The position numbers were made by a program, and so were the translations under genes. This document shows, in pieces, positions 1 through 12,478 of a stretch of DNA of 64,000 bases. Source of the DNA: Mactra quadrangularis (taxonomy: Eukaryota; Mollusca; Bivalvia; Venerida; Mactridae); the NCBI GenBank assembly GCA_025267735.1, contig CM046297.1, forward strand, positions 23,648,011 to 23,712,010, given 5' to 3'. How positions within the stretch are numbered: the first letter of the stretch is position 1; every line of letters begins with the position of its first letter. Below the pieces are notes generated by a model that made no database searches, had not been told where the DNA came from, and was given only the letters and a program-made list of their open reading frames with translations.

Positions 1-15
1 ACCAAAGTAAAGCTG

Positions 16-356
16 CAGTCCCATAAACATAAAAATAGACGTGAGGGCACCGTACGGGCGCCGTGCGATCAAGCTCCGCAAGGACCCGTACGAACTCTTG
101 CGTACCCGTGCGGACTGTTACGTTTTTACCAGGGTCCGTGAGATGAGCCCAGGATACACGTATCAGTTTCAGAGTCAAATGGTGAACAAAATCATGACCG
201 AGTATGGATTCAACATGCATAATTTCCAGCTAAGACTCCGTATGGGCATGTTGTTTTGTGCCATGTGATTACCGTCACCTTGATACGCAAGGCTTCCATC
301 GACCTACGGCTGTCTGCACGTACGGGTCCGTAATAAGCCACGATTTTATGGGACTG
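16..356 (+). mobile_element. 341 bp non-autonomous DNA transposon (MITE), copy 1
   Basis: The element is bounded by 12 bp perfect terminal inverted repeats, CAGTCCCATAAA at 16-27 and TTTATGGGACTG at 345-356. It is much more GC-rich than its surroundings. A second copy lies inverted at 28,168-28,510, and the two align end to end at roughly 80% or better, including the termini. Internally it carries related short motifs such as CCGTACG on both sides, suggesting it can fold on itself. No transposase is encoded. No clear target-site duplication is visible: in element orientation both copies read CTR before the left terminus and AGG after the right one, so the true end may lie a few bases further out. 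The superfamily is unassigned. Confidence 0.75.
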
Positions 357-1708
357 AGGCATAAGGAATCAACCCTTGACAAAAAGCTGTCATGCTTTGT
401 AACTGCTCGAATGAAAGGTTATTTCAGTGTTTTAATTATAAAAACAAACATGCATTTACCAAATACGCAAAATGACAAATACGCCATGCAAAAAGGTCAA
501 TTAAATTGTTTGGCTTATACATTAATACACACATATAGCTATTTTAACATTATTTGCAAAAATCTTTAAAACATTTAGATTCTTCCTTCCATGCTTAGAG
601 GTAGACGAGAATCGTTTTAGTATCATAGTGAGAATTACTTCCAATACAAATATTCCTCTTGTACAATCTGAGGCATAACAAGTAAAAATATTAAAACCAA
701 TCTAATTTTGAAAATAGTGTTGTTTAAAATAAATTCCATATTCAAAACGCTTATGTGTTAATAAAGATGTACTTTGATAACTTTATAATAAAAAGTGCAA
801 CTTTAAAGCAGATTGTAAAACAAAGGCTATAATACGGCTATTTTTAAGAAATTTGACTTGGAACCAAAACAAATAAATAAACAACTAAAAAGAAGCCTGG
901 TTGGAAATATCATGGTACTCGTGTAAACTATATGTTTTACTAATCATATCATTTAAACATTCTTAGAACTTGATAATATGATTAATTAGGCAAGTATAAT
1001 AGTGTGAAGTAATAATTATCATACATAGTATGATATAATAATGTGAAATAACGTGAATATTTCTATGTTTTTAAATAACTAAATCACTACATTGATTCTG
1101 AATAATTCATAACAAGTTGATAAATAAATGGCTAAACAGAAATCGGTGAATAAATGACTAGGTTAATGAGTATATTATATAGATAGATGAACCATCCATT
1201 AACAAGGCCTCTATTATCCATAACAATTGATTGTAATATAATGACATTTCTTTATATATCTAAACAATATATATGGATCATCGCTTGATGTATGAATTCC
1301 TGTGAACTCAGCTTCATTAATTTAGATCACATAAGCGCACGAAAACATTTACATATTACAATATATGACTTCCAAGAACTTCTAACACAATACACATTAT
1401 TGGTATATTTACTGACAAAAAGTGCAAAGAATCATATTGATTACTAATTAATATTGGTATGTCCTGCATATAAGCATTCGGGTGAAAGCATTTACTATAG
1501 TACGTATATTTCATTAAACCAAGTATTACAGCTTTTTTTCAAAAAGTACTGTTAAGTCTGACTTTCATCATTCATCATATAAGGGATATAAAAGCTGTTA
1601 GATATCGTCGATGCTAATCTTAAAATGTCAGACTTCTAGAGCCCAACAATACCATGGATTTACGTGTATTCAATGGCATTTACCAAAAGAACACGCCACT
1701 AAGGCAAT

Positions 1709-1814
1709 AGAAAATGCGTAGGAAGTGACATTATACGAAAATCAAACAAACATACAAACCTAGAAAATGCGTAGGAAGTGACATTATACGAAAAGCAAAC
1801 AAACATAGAAAACA
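1709..1814 (+). repeat. Tandem duplication, 2 x 53 bp
   Basis: A 53 bp unit starting AGAAAATGCGTAGGAAGTGA at 1,709 is repeated at 1,762 almost without change. Block B has a single, diverged counterpart near 41,870-41,920, so the duplication arose in A after the blocks separated. Confidence 0.85.
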
Positions 1815-2046
1815 ATTACATGACATAAAGACTGAATAATGTATATATTTACAGTACAGTGTATAAGGCAATTAATTATTTTAAAAAATTGAATAAAATG
1901 CTTTAAGACAAACTAAGTATAAAAGTTTATGATTTTGTCTGAGAGTAGGACACATTTACGATTTAAATAAATATAAAGGCCTGCCCTCAAAAGAAGGCAC
2001 GTGAAAAGTTAGTTAATACACTTTTCCTTATTGTTTTCTTAACCTG

Positions 2047-2072
2047 ATGTTTGACATAAATATGTCAGACAT
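2047..2072. other. Hairpin conserved between blocks A and B
   Basis: ATGTTTGACAT, then AAAT, then ATGTCAGACAT form an 11 bp stem with one G-T wobble and a 4 nt loop. The hairpin and its flanks are identical in block B at 42,145-42,170, inside a run of about 40 identical bases, whereas surrounding sequence is clearly diverged. The function is unknown. Confidence 0.5.
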
Positions 2073-3401
2073 TTTATTAATACTAACAGTGATAGAAAAC
2101 AATCTCTGTGTTATTTACATCCAATGGAATAAAAGAGTCGAGTATATTGTTTTTTCTCCTTTGAAATGTTTTACTATTACACATTAAACAAAGAAACTAT
2201 CTAAAATGAAATTAAGAACACCATAAACGTTTCATACGAACAATAGCAAGGTAAAAAGATAATATTAGAGAAGATTTAAATCGAATTGATCTGGGTCTTG
2301 CTTTAAAGAAACACGCACAACAACGGTTTGTTCAGTTTAAGAAATAAAGAATCCGGCTTAATCGAGAATCACAGTAAAATTTCTAAAATAGCTGTCACTA
2401 AAAACCCACTGAACATGCACACAAAACAAACAACTAAAATCGATATTATCATGGAAGAAAGATTAAAAATGCATTCAATAACCTACTTTATATAACTAGA
2501 TATTAGGAATTTCATTGGGTAAAAGTTGTAAATCACAAGAAAAAATACAAGGAAATAGCGCGAATTGATGTTTTTTTTGGTATTCAACATTCAATAACAT
2601 TTCGTTAGAGATTCAAGACGGCAGACTTCTCTCACGACCTTATATTGACTCTTATTAACGATGCAAACTCTTTTTATCAAGGCCTTTTAACTTTTCAGAA
2701 GTAAGTGATAATTCCGAATCATCATCACCTTTGGTGTCATGGTCACTGAATATCGTTTTTATTGATAGTAAATATAGAGTTATTGATAAACAATACCTGA
2801 AGTCTATCTTCTATATTTTGTGATGTTTTTTTCCTATCCGTATTTTTATACATGTATTTTACATCTATTAGCTGCAAATAGTGATATACTTGTGACTAAA
2901 AGATCTATATACAATAATCTAAGTATTATTATTGTTTTATAGTAAATTTGTGGTATAATAAGCAGTAAATGTAATCAACGCTCAGTCTAGTTGGTTATAA
3001 GATGTTGTTAGATTAAAATTAAATAACATGTCCACATATGTCTTCAACAAGTTTTGTTTATAAATAATCATTTTAAGTTTATGCTAAACAATAGTCTACA
3101 TTTTGATATCAAGTTTAGTGTACACAACAACATCTTGGTTAATAAAAAGAAATTTATACGCCAGACACAATTGTAACCTTGTAAAACCTGTGCAATATCA
3201 GAATTACCATAATACAAAAGTGAGACAAAATATATCTAAACAAGATATAACCACTTCACAGAATGTTTATTTAAAAGAAACCGTCGTTCTGGGAAATATC
3301 GAAACATTTCTACATGAACTTACAACATGCTGACTTGTCATCTTTCTATGCCAATACAAAATCACAGTTCACAAAGAACTAGAAATCCGCTTTTTGGCCA
3401 G

Positions 3402-4865
3402 TTATTTATTTATTTCCTCCATTTTTGAAGAACATAACATATATACAGCATAGAAATAAACACACATATATATAAGCACAGTTACGAATAAATACAATAA
3501 AAATGCATGCACATGCGATTTATAAATATGGGTGAATATTGCTCATAGAGAAAACCTTATGACGAAAGCGAAACATAAGGCATTACGATACGAACAATAT
3601 TACAAGAAAAACACAAATTGAGCCACTCACTAATATTGCCTTCAAAATATGAAGACAGGGGCTTAGTGATGGGTTCTTATTACATGTTTAAAACAACATT
3701 ATGATCAATACTAAAAACATATTACTGTAATACAGAAGCTAAGCTTTTACTGAGCGACAAATTTACAAAACAGTTTTTATCTATTTCAGTACACATTTTA
3801 AAGAGAAAAACACATTGTTCCATTTCATTATTATGTATGAATTGCAAATATCTATCAAATCCAATGCATGATAATAGACAGTACCATAGTTCATATTGTT
3901 TTGATGTTTTCATCACGCAGTGACATATTTTATGTATTACAATATTATCTGTAGTATAACTACAAGACTTACAATGTTGTACAAACTGTCTAGAAATAAG
4001 CATACCTATATTATTCAAAAGAATTTTACAAACAGATAAAAGTTTGGGATTTAACTGAGCGATTCGCCACAAAGGGGAGTAATCATTTACATCAATAACA
4101 TTCACAGTTACACCCCATTTGTCACAGTTTATGAGTCGATGTAAGGAATCATTCTTTTTGCGCGCTATAACACAACGATTTAAAATTTGTTTCCATTGTC
4201 CCTTTGAAGGAAATGTTCCATTTTCAATATATTGTTCCAGATAAACCACAAGGTTATATCTTTGTAAAAGTTTGTATATATCGGGTATAAACCCTAGACA
4301 TTGATCATCAATGCTGATGTACCTTAAAAGTCTATTATTAAAAATTTCTTTTACAATGTAATACGGATTAATTCTACAGATCTGACCAAAGAATTTGAGT
4401 TTCACAATTTCAAGTATTGTATCAATTGGGACAGAGTTAATAGTTAACATACAGAAGTCGGTACAAATAGATCTATGAAAACCTTGCATGTGTTTGATAC
4501 AAAATTTCTGAGCTTTTGACAGACGATCTAGATCACTTGTCGAGTTATTACTCCAAAGCTCACTGCCATATAAAGATTTTGGAAGCACAGTTGAACGAAA
4601 TATAGTCATCAAAGAAGAAGGACTAAGTCTATTTGGTCCAATTCCTTTTGCACATAAAGACATGTACGTTCCTCTAAGCTTCACACATGCATCATGAATA
4701 ATACAACTAGTTGAGAGATACGAATTGCATTCAATACCGAGATGAATATATTTGTCACAGATAGGGATAGGTTCGGACCCAAGATAAAATCTTTGTTGAG
4801 GATTTGGATCCTTAGTCCATAACATGATTTTGTTGTCATTGGAGACTAAGTTGATAAAGATATGC
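3402..4865 (-). mobile_element. 5'-truncated non-LTR retrotransposon (LINE, jockey/CR1-like group)
   Basis: Reading on the minus strand, the element holds the 3' part of a reverse-transcriptase ORF, then about 320 bp of 3' UTR ending in an (AAAT)n-type tail (complement of 3,402-3,416). Comparison with block B fixes the edges. Homology stops at about 3,391-3,401 (B 43,470) and resumes at about 4,860-4,868 (B about 43,606), where A TGTTGACATAAATGTATATT matches B TGTTGACATGACATT. This is the usual outcome of incomplete target-primed reverse transcription. The insertion is private to A. The unbroken frame suggests a relatively young insertion, although the duplications themselves look old. Confidence 0.8.
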
Positions 4866-4972
4866 TCTGTTGACATAAATGTATATTGGAAAAAAACTGA
4901 CAGTGCAAAAAAGCAAAATGAGTTCATTACCAATAGTAAATAATAATTTCGTGATAAAGTTGATATAATCAT
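3722..4972 (-). pseudogene. Reverse-transcriptase ORF, C-terminal fragment of a LINE
   Basis: A 416-residue open frame. Residues about 37-416 resemble the end of a non-LTR retrotransposon ORF2: KYIHLGI at 74-80, GPNRLSP at 112-118, PKSLYGSELW at 131-140 (the segment after the RT palm), and near the C-terminus a Cys/His cluster C334-X2-C337-X9-H347-X2-C350 like the terminal knuckle of jockey/CR1-type proteins. The endonuclease domain and the RT catalytic YXDD region are missing, so the fragment cannot be an active polymerase. The apparent start and the first ~36 residues come from host DNA, because the same bases align to block B at 43,606-43,700. That N-terminus is therefore accidental. There are no internal stops or frameshifts in the element part. 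The exact clade is uncertain. Confidence 0.75.
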
Positions 4973-5629
4973 TTCTAGTCACAATATTTTCTTTACAAAA
5001 AAGTCTCTAGCATAGATAAAGAATTACGCAATATTTAAACTTGCACACAGGTTTACTTCTGTAACACAATAGTGTTAAAATATTTTCATATATTTAGATT
5101 TGGATCAGAACGAAACCATCACGATGTTGGTATATACCTTTAGCATATCTTTACTAGGAATATTTGAAAGGTCATAAAGAATATTCAAATCGTCGAATAC
5201 GAAAGATATATGTTATTTTATTTTATACGGATATGTTTTATTGTTTTTGATAATGTTGTCATATAAATTTGATATGAAGCATTATAAACAAAACCAATAC
5301 ACAAAATTCTAGAATAGTATCCCATCTTTAAATCCAAGATAGAATATTGATATAATTAAAATGTCAAATTATCAAATTAAATTATAAAACATATGTTCAA
5401 GAAGAAAACACCATCACGGTCTTTTTATGAATAACAACTTCTCGTTGTCTAACATTGTAATGTACATGTTGTTTTATGTAATACATTGTATATACATTGC
5501 CGAGATTAACTTTTGATATTTTCCAATGTATAGACAATGACAAACCCCATTTCTTTTAGATGATTTTGAACACACACATTTATCAAACTATTTTGGTTAT
5601 GTTTTAATGATAGTATCAGAATGTTTAAC

Positions 5630-7250
5630 AGAAGTGGTGACGGTAACATAGTTATACGTATAAAGTGTATTTGGTACTATTGCGTTCATTTCCATTGGCA
5701 GTAAATCTGTAGACAGTAATAAATACTATATAAAATGCATTACAAAAACAACATGACCTAGTTGAAGGTTAGTTATTACATCAATGAAAAAATGGATGTT
5801 TTCTTAACAAGACTAGTGTCAGCATGTAGTCATCTTGTAATGTGTAAGTAACGGAAGCAGAGCAGCACGCAATACATGTACATTCAAAATAATCATTCAC
5901 TGTTTACTGATTTAATCAATCAGCAACTACAGCTATAAATCAAGTGCACTGTTACTTTTACAGCCAATCAATCACTCGGACGTTTAATCATCATTTACAC
6001 CCGCACTATCACTCAAACAGACACTATATAAGTCATTGAATCAGTGCAATGTACAAAGTCAGAAACGTTCTCTATTTCCCTTGATGTAATAGCTATATAT
6101 ATTTACTGTCATGAAGTCTAAAAATTCACAATATTTTCCCAGCATAATTCATCAGATCACTAATTTATACACTCAAAGGGTTATCAGTTTCTTACTGTTC
6201 TAAACACACGAATATATTCAAAGTATGAAACCATCAGTCATACATTATATAACCATTTTTAGAACTTTAATAAATATTTTAAAAAAAGTCTCGAGCTTCT
6301 TAAAAAACATGTTCGTGATAATTTCAGCCAGTATGGTGTGTTTTAAATTAGACGATTTAAATGCATACTTGGGGCAATAGCGTCAATGATTGTCAAATAG
6401 TTCAGGTTTAATAACAAACCACTTATTTCTTCTGACAGTTTTAGTAAACGATTTTTTTCAACGCACTCATGTCATTGTTAAAGGAAATAATAGGCATATA
6501 ACACTTATTAAAAAAGCAATTTCTTAGCTAAATCAATATTCTAAATGTCTTTGAACCGATAACTTACTGTTACAATCACATTTAAAGAAGTACAAAGTAG
6601 TATACGTGCTGTCGTATAATTGCTTTGATCAACGGAATAAGGCTTAATGTCCCGTTATAGTAATCTAATTATTCTGTAATAATTTAGAAACGGATATTTC
6701 ATAGCATCAATTTTATTTATCTCAGTTAACGTAATAAAATGCATTTATGATCTTGGATATTTCCAACAAATGTGTTTTCATCTATTAAGTTTGCATAAAT
6801 ATACCACATACTTCAGAAGGTATAGCAAGAGTAATGATTTTGTATTAGTGCAAAATGTTCCAAACATAATTATATTGTTAACTGTGTCAAAGATTGTCAT
6901 TTGTATTTGCATTATCTATGAGGCATTTAATAGCATTGTTCTTGATTTATATCTATAAAACTCATACTATGTACTAAATGATTTTACACCCATATTCAGA
7001 AGCAAAAACAGCATTTGAGTATTGGTGTTTTCTTAAGAAATGTATGTTACATTTAATATTTTATAACCAGTTTTTTACCTGGAGTTCCCATAAAAATATG
7101 CTATGCAAATAAACATAAATAATTATGTTGACAAAGTAGAACACCGGTAACCAACTTGCTTTTGAAAAAAATCACTTTTAATTTCGCGTAAACAGTAAAC
7201 GATACGTTTTACATAACGATACCAATAAGTCTCACATTTTACAGTTCGCT
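5630..7250. other. AT-rich sequence private to block A
   Basis: No counterpart is seen in B or C, and no gene, tRNA or transposon end is recognised. Only short frames (at most 62 codons) without domain-like composition occur. Whether this is an old insertion or sequence lost from B and C cannot be decided here. Confidence 0.5.
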
Positions 7251-7258
7251 TGTATGGA

Positions 7259-7293
7259 CAATTTTTATTATTATTAAGCAATAATAAAAATTG
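7259..7293. other. Perfect AT-rich hairpin
   Basis: CAATTTTTATTATT (7,259-7,272) and AATAATAAAAATTG (7,280-7,293) form a perfect 14 bp stem with a 7 nt loop. It lies at the start of the stretch where A and C become alignable again. It may be coincidence in AT-rich DNA. Confidence 0.4.
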
Positions 7294-7299
7294 CTTGGC

Positions 7300-9410
7300 A
7301 TAAATCTACAATATTCTATTTACAATACAATGAAACCAAGTATGATGTTGTTTCTTAACATTTTTTTAAAGTAAGCGAACATGGTCACTTATTTTCGGCT
7401 AAGATTTCATAAAAAAACATTCTTAACATTAATTCAGTCCATAAAAACAATAAAAAAATTACGACTACAAATAAAAACCAATTATGATGTTATTATTTTA
7501 CTAGTATAAGTGTTAACCGACATGTTCTAAACAAAATGCACCGCATTTGGACCCCTAAAGCAATACATTGTATGCGTTTTCTAGGATTTATGAAATTTTG
7601 ACAAAATATATGTATTTTAGACAAAAAATAAAATGTTACGATTAAACAATTTAGTTTGGCCATTATTTCTTTAAAATAATGAGTCGGTTGTTGTGATGCT
7701 TAAATAAACTGTAATAACACTGTCTTTATTGTAAAAAGGGGTTCATAAGACAATAACAAGAATAGAAATTTTATCAAACATATAGAGGGAATAATACATA
7801 TATTTTTGTGATGTATCACACCTAACACAATAATTCATGCACATATGACATATGTTAATATAATTTTTTTATAACTTCTTTTCTTGAGAATGGATTTTTA
7901 AAGAAAGTGGACCCGAGGTGACCTACCACTGCAGATCTTTATTACGGCAAAGTACCACACCCTTTAGTGGGATGACAATGCCAGTCTTTTTCTTATTGTA
8001 GCATATACGTGTCGTTTGGGGAAAATCTTACTAAGTTTGAAATTTAAAAAAAAACTTTGTCTTTGTTTTTAGGGCTGAGTTTGATGTATGTATTACTGGT
8101 GCTGTTCCTGATATTGTTTTCATTTCTTTTTACTTTCATTTTAAGTGACACTCAAAACTTCTCAATTGGATCTATCTTGAGAAATATACACACGACGATA
8201 TCTGACTGGCAAAATATTCGACTTACCCTGAGAAAGTTCACAATACGATCACAACGATATTGAATTAACCCTGGCAAGATAGTCTGGGTTGAGACATCAA
8301 CTGACAAATAACTGAACTTAATTAGATATTGGCCTGTTTTTTATTACGGCAGATCGTCACATTGTTTGTTATGTTTTGAAAAGTGATGAGAATCTGTGCA
8401 GAAAGTAAAAACAGCTGCTTTACAATGACAAACACTTGTTCTATGTCATGGGTTGTTTTATTGAATTATTTTGTGAGAATTTAGTTTTAAAAATAAAAAC
8501 GAATAAAAAACAATTGTTCGAGAATTTTATTATTTGTTATAAATAGAAATCTTTTCTGCATTGCATCTTTACATACAAACATTATTGTGAAACTTCGTAG
8601 ATTTATATAACTAAGATACTTCTAAAGTAATCTCGCGGATCGAATAATATTAGGAAGTAAGCTGAAATATCAAGTCTCGTTATAGATTTTATTTTCGATG
8701 CTTGTATATCAACAGTCTCAACAGTAAAGACATGAGGTTATCAGAAATATTGGTACCCGATAACGTAAATTTGTTAACTGTTCGTCCGTTAATTGGCGCA
8801 GAAGTTGTTGGGTGTTTCGTCAAAAATAAATATTTTTCATGTGAAATATAAAATGTGACCTACGATATTTTTTTACTAATAGTAGATTTGTTTTGAAAGA
8901 ACTTCACATATATCGATATACTAAATATGTTATAGAAAATTTTATTTCCAAATAAGAGTCAAGTGACGCATCGTAATTGTGTTAGAATATAATTAAAGCT
9001 GCGTTAAGGCCAATGTAGAGAATGCAGAACTAAAAATTAATACGGTTGATACAGCACAGTATGATGAAATAATATACCTTGTGAAATAATAAAAACATGC
9101 GATTGGCATTACAATCAAGACTTAATTTTATTCTCAAGGGTTTGTTTGGTTTGAAAAAAATCAACATCAACAATTATTATCACAAAACATTTAAAAAAAA
9201 TACTCATACATATACATGTATATATAGATATCATTCTGCAATCAGTTATACCATTCTTTCGATTAGAAAATTCAGCTTAAGAACACAAATATTATTTTGA
9301 GCAACTGGAATTTTTCAAGTGTATCTTGACCCTTATCCGAATTAACTAAAGGTTGCAGCAAACCTACTATTATTGTCAACCGAACCAATTCAGAAAAAGT
9401 TACAAGGAAC
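7300..9410 (+). repeat. Sub-block shared by A and C only
   Basis: Collinear with C 52,960-54,870 and absent from B. The best-matching part is about 7,950-8,400 against 53,460-53,940, including about 8,140-8,330, which looks roughly 80-85% identical. The right end, CCAATTCAGAAAAA near 9,385, continues in C into sequence matching A 11,420 because the foldback element and 10.7-11.4 kb of A are missing in C. Confidence 0.75.
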
Positions 9411-9416
9411 ACTTAA

Positions 9417-10713
9417 GGTGGGTCGGTACCTTACTCGGAGGGAAAAACGGAAAAAATATTATGTTCACCGATTATGATAAAAGTAAGCTAGCAGATACCT
9501 TCATGCTTCTTGTTTGTTTTTCTGGTAACCTTAGCGACGTTGTCGTTTTTTTCACGACGTCACGGACGTCACATTGGTTCGCGCTAAAAACAGGCATGCA
9601 AGGACATTAAACCCATATATTTAAAGTATTGAATGTCCGAGGACAAAGATAATTATACCAAAATGTTTCTGAAATGTTGTTGCATACGAATATTATGTTC
9701 CGATTATCTAAATATCACGTCAGTCGTAAAGATTGTACATTTCATCACTGAATTTAGGGTTTTCACGTCTAAAAGATTTCACCAATTGCCGAGTTATAAC
9801 GTTTATTTTCAAATTAATGCAGAACGATGGTCAAATTCTTATCGCAATTTTTGAAAACTACACACTTTTTGTGTCATTTTAATGAAATAAAAAAAGAAAG
9901 TGAACGTTCTCAGTTTTTCACAATATCGCTTTCAAAGTAAAATTACCTTCAAAACAACGACGTTAATATTACGTTGCGCTGACGTTGTGATTTTGGGTTA
10001 TGTATGTAATTTTCTTGTAAATTAATTTTTATAGTTTCTTTCCTGTTATTAATTAATTTCTTTTGACTCTCAGCATCTGATCTGTTCAAAATTAATTTAA
10101 CATAAGTCAATAGAAGTCCGCTTTTACTTATTTTTGCAACAAATGTTTTAATCATAACGTCAGCGCAACGTCGTTGCAATGATGGTAATTTTTCTTTGAA
10201 CGCGAAATTGTGAAAAACTGAGAACGTTCACTTCCCTTTTTTATTGCATTAAAATGACATATAAAGTGTGTACTTTTCAAAAATCGTGATAATAATTTGA
10301 CCACCGTTCTGCATTAATATGAAAATAAACGTTAAAACTCGGCAGTTGGAGAAACCTATAGACGTGAAAACCCTGAATTCAGTGATGAAATGTAAAATCT
10401 GTACTCCTGACGAGATATTTAGATAATCGGAACAAATAAATTGTTTGCAACAACATTTCAGAAACATTTTGGTATAATTATCATTGGGCTCGGACATTCA
10501 TTATTTTAAATATGTGGGTTTAATGTACATGCATGCCTGTTTATAGCGCGAACCATTGTGACGTCCATGACGTAGTGAAAAGAACGACAACGTCGCTAAG
10601 GTTACCAGAAAAACAAACAAGAAGCATGAAGGTGTATGCCTGCCAACTTATAACATAATCGGAGTACATAATATTTTTTTCGATTTTTTCTCCGAGTAAG
10701 GTACCAACCAACC
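9417..10713. mobile_element. 1.3 kb foldback transposon flanked by TTAA
   Basis: Two inverted arms, 9,417-9,990 and 10,151-10,713, flank a 160 bp AT-rich spacer. The ends are GGTGGGTCGGTACCTTACTC on the left and, read inward on the other strand, GGTTGGTTGGTACCTTACTC on the right. TTAA lies directly outside both (9,413-9,416 and 10,714-10,717). TTAA target duplication is the hallmark of the piggyBac superfamily, so a piggyBac-like non-autonomous foldback is the leading call, but no transposase is present. The arms keep matching peptides on opposite strands (starting at 9,633 and at 10,497), which follows from the palindrome. The paralogous C site at about 54,870 is empty. Confidence 0.8.
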
Positions 10714-10717
10714 TTAA

Positions 10718-11400
10718 ATAGGTATTAGCTAAGTATTATCTTATAATTTGCTGCATTAACTGGAGTTAATGGACAGTTACCCAGACCTTGTGACATATCG
10801 TACCATTTATAGAAAGTCATTACTCCGACGGTAATATACATCTATCTCCGTCACATGATTAACTACTATGTGACATTAGTTCTGATATATGACCTAGATG
10901 ATAGAGTATATTATGTCAACAACCTGTAGGTAGCTCTAGATAAAACAAATTATCTAAAAATGCATTTTATTTCTAAAATATTATTTTGTAGCTTATACGA
11001 TCAAAATAAAGAAACAGCGTTACTAAAACACGAACTTAGCGAAACAGGATGTCTAAAATATGCAAACTCAATATTGATTAAGTTTGAATAGTAATTATGT
11101 CTTGCTTTTGTTTGTTTGTTTGTTTTGGTTTTACGGCGCAACAACACAGAAAGGTCATATCGCGCAATTTTGTGTTGCATGAAGTTGGTAACTAAAATGA
11201 CCTGTTGCTGATGTGTTTTACATCCATATTTTCATTAGTTTCACTAATGATCGCTTTCGCGAGAGACCAATATATACTGACATAATAAGTCAATGTAACT
11301 GGAAGTCATTATAAAACTTCTATTTATTGTGTCATTAAAGGAATCATAGTTAGACACATACGTCCTAGATATTAATCTCTTTTTATGATGTGTCTACATA
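10718..11400. other. AT-rich sequence private to block A
   Basis: Lies between the foldback and the point where all three blocks align again. It contains a SINE-tail-like remnant (11,105-11,165). Otherwise nothing is recognised. Confidence 0.45.
11105..11165 (-). mobile_element. SINE 3' tail remnant
   Basis: A (TTTG)n run is followed by TTTTACGGCGCAACAACACA and GGTCATATCGCGC. This matches the tail pattern at the 3' ends of the other SINEs here: (CAAA)n on the minus strand, then the hairpin-forming ACGGCG block with AACACA and GGTCAT. No tRNA head follows, so it is a 5'-truncated or decayed copy. Confidence 0.5.
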
Positions 11401-12390
11401 TATATAATTCACCTTTTGTAACAACAAATTAAGTATCTACATGTATTGTTCTAATTACTGATTGTTGCTTATAAACCAATATCATCATTAAAGCTAAAAA
11501 ATGCATGTACTTTCAAGACAAAAAGCTGAGATTTTTTTCTTGTTTTTTTTTTAGATTTTAAATTGCAATACATAATATATTAGTAAAAAACTAAAGACCT
11601 AAACTTATTTCCATTAACTTAATTTATTACAATTATTTTCGAAAAGGCGTTGATTATGAGGTTTTATTGAATCTTAAGGGATTATAATAAATGAGTTTAT
11701 GTTCACCATATTGCTTTATTTCAAGTCATTGTTGTAGCATTGCATCTTTGCCATCAAACTATTTTCATTAACGTTCCAAATTCAAATATATCAAAAACTA
11801 GTGGACGTATTCGTTCTCTCGTTTCAGTTCATGATGTTATTATCACAATTATTTAAGTCTATCTTAATTAAAAATGTTAGACACAACCTTGAAGTCCCAT
11901 GGGACTTCTGTCATTTATCTTTCCCTGATAAAATCTGAAGCAATTCAATTGGTAAGTTGGTTCTTACAGTTTGAATCCTCAGATTTTATCATTGAAGTCC
12001 TATGTAAGGATAACAAAATATTTGATCTAATATCATATAATAATAATAAATGAAGCTTTTGACAAAAGTGATGAAGTTTAGATAGTTTTTTACCCTAAAA
12101 ATACTTAGCTCTTGAATTTGAAACAAATTAAAGGATTAACAAAAAGTTATGTAAGATTAAGTTTGGCAAATTGACATAGAAAAGTAAGGGTAAAATCTGA
12201 GTAATCCAACTAATTGGACCTAACTATTTGAAGAATATACAAGGGAAACATCTGATTAAACCCTTAATATTTTAGCATAAAGGTCACAACTCTAAAGGTG
12301 TAATGCTAGCCTAGAACACCAGAAAATATTACCACTACTTAAAATAATATGTTAATGTCTGAAGCTGGCTAGACCGAAAGTATATTAGTT

Positions 12391-12478
12391 AGACAATTGA
12401 TAATTTAAGCGGAAGTCTGCTGGTAATTAAGTGTCTGCACTTTCGTTGTTCTGACATCAAGTCTTCCAAACAATTGCA
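12391..12478. other. Conserved island 1, copy A
   Basis: The last 47 bp (from GTCTGCACTTTCGTTGTTCT to AACAATTGCA) differ by one base among A, B (45,348-45,436) and C (55,453-55,535), while flanks are diverged. No frame is shared as a plausible protein; on the minus strand about 20 codons stay open in all three copies. It may be a regulatory element, a small RNA or an exon remnant. Confidence 0.6.

Noticed and set aside
41..268. Open frame resembling another at 28,241-28,516 (minus)
   Set aside because: Both lie inside the two copies of the MITE. Their similarity follows from the shared repeat, the ends differ and many changes alter residues.
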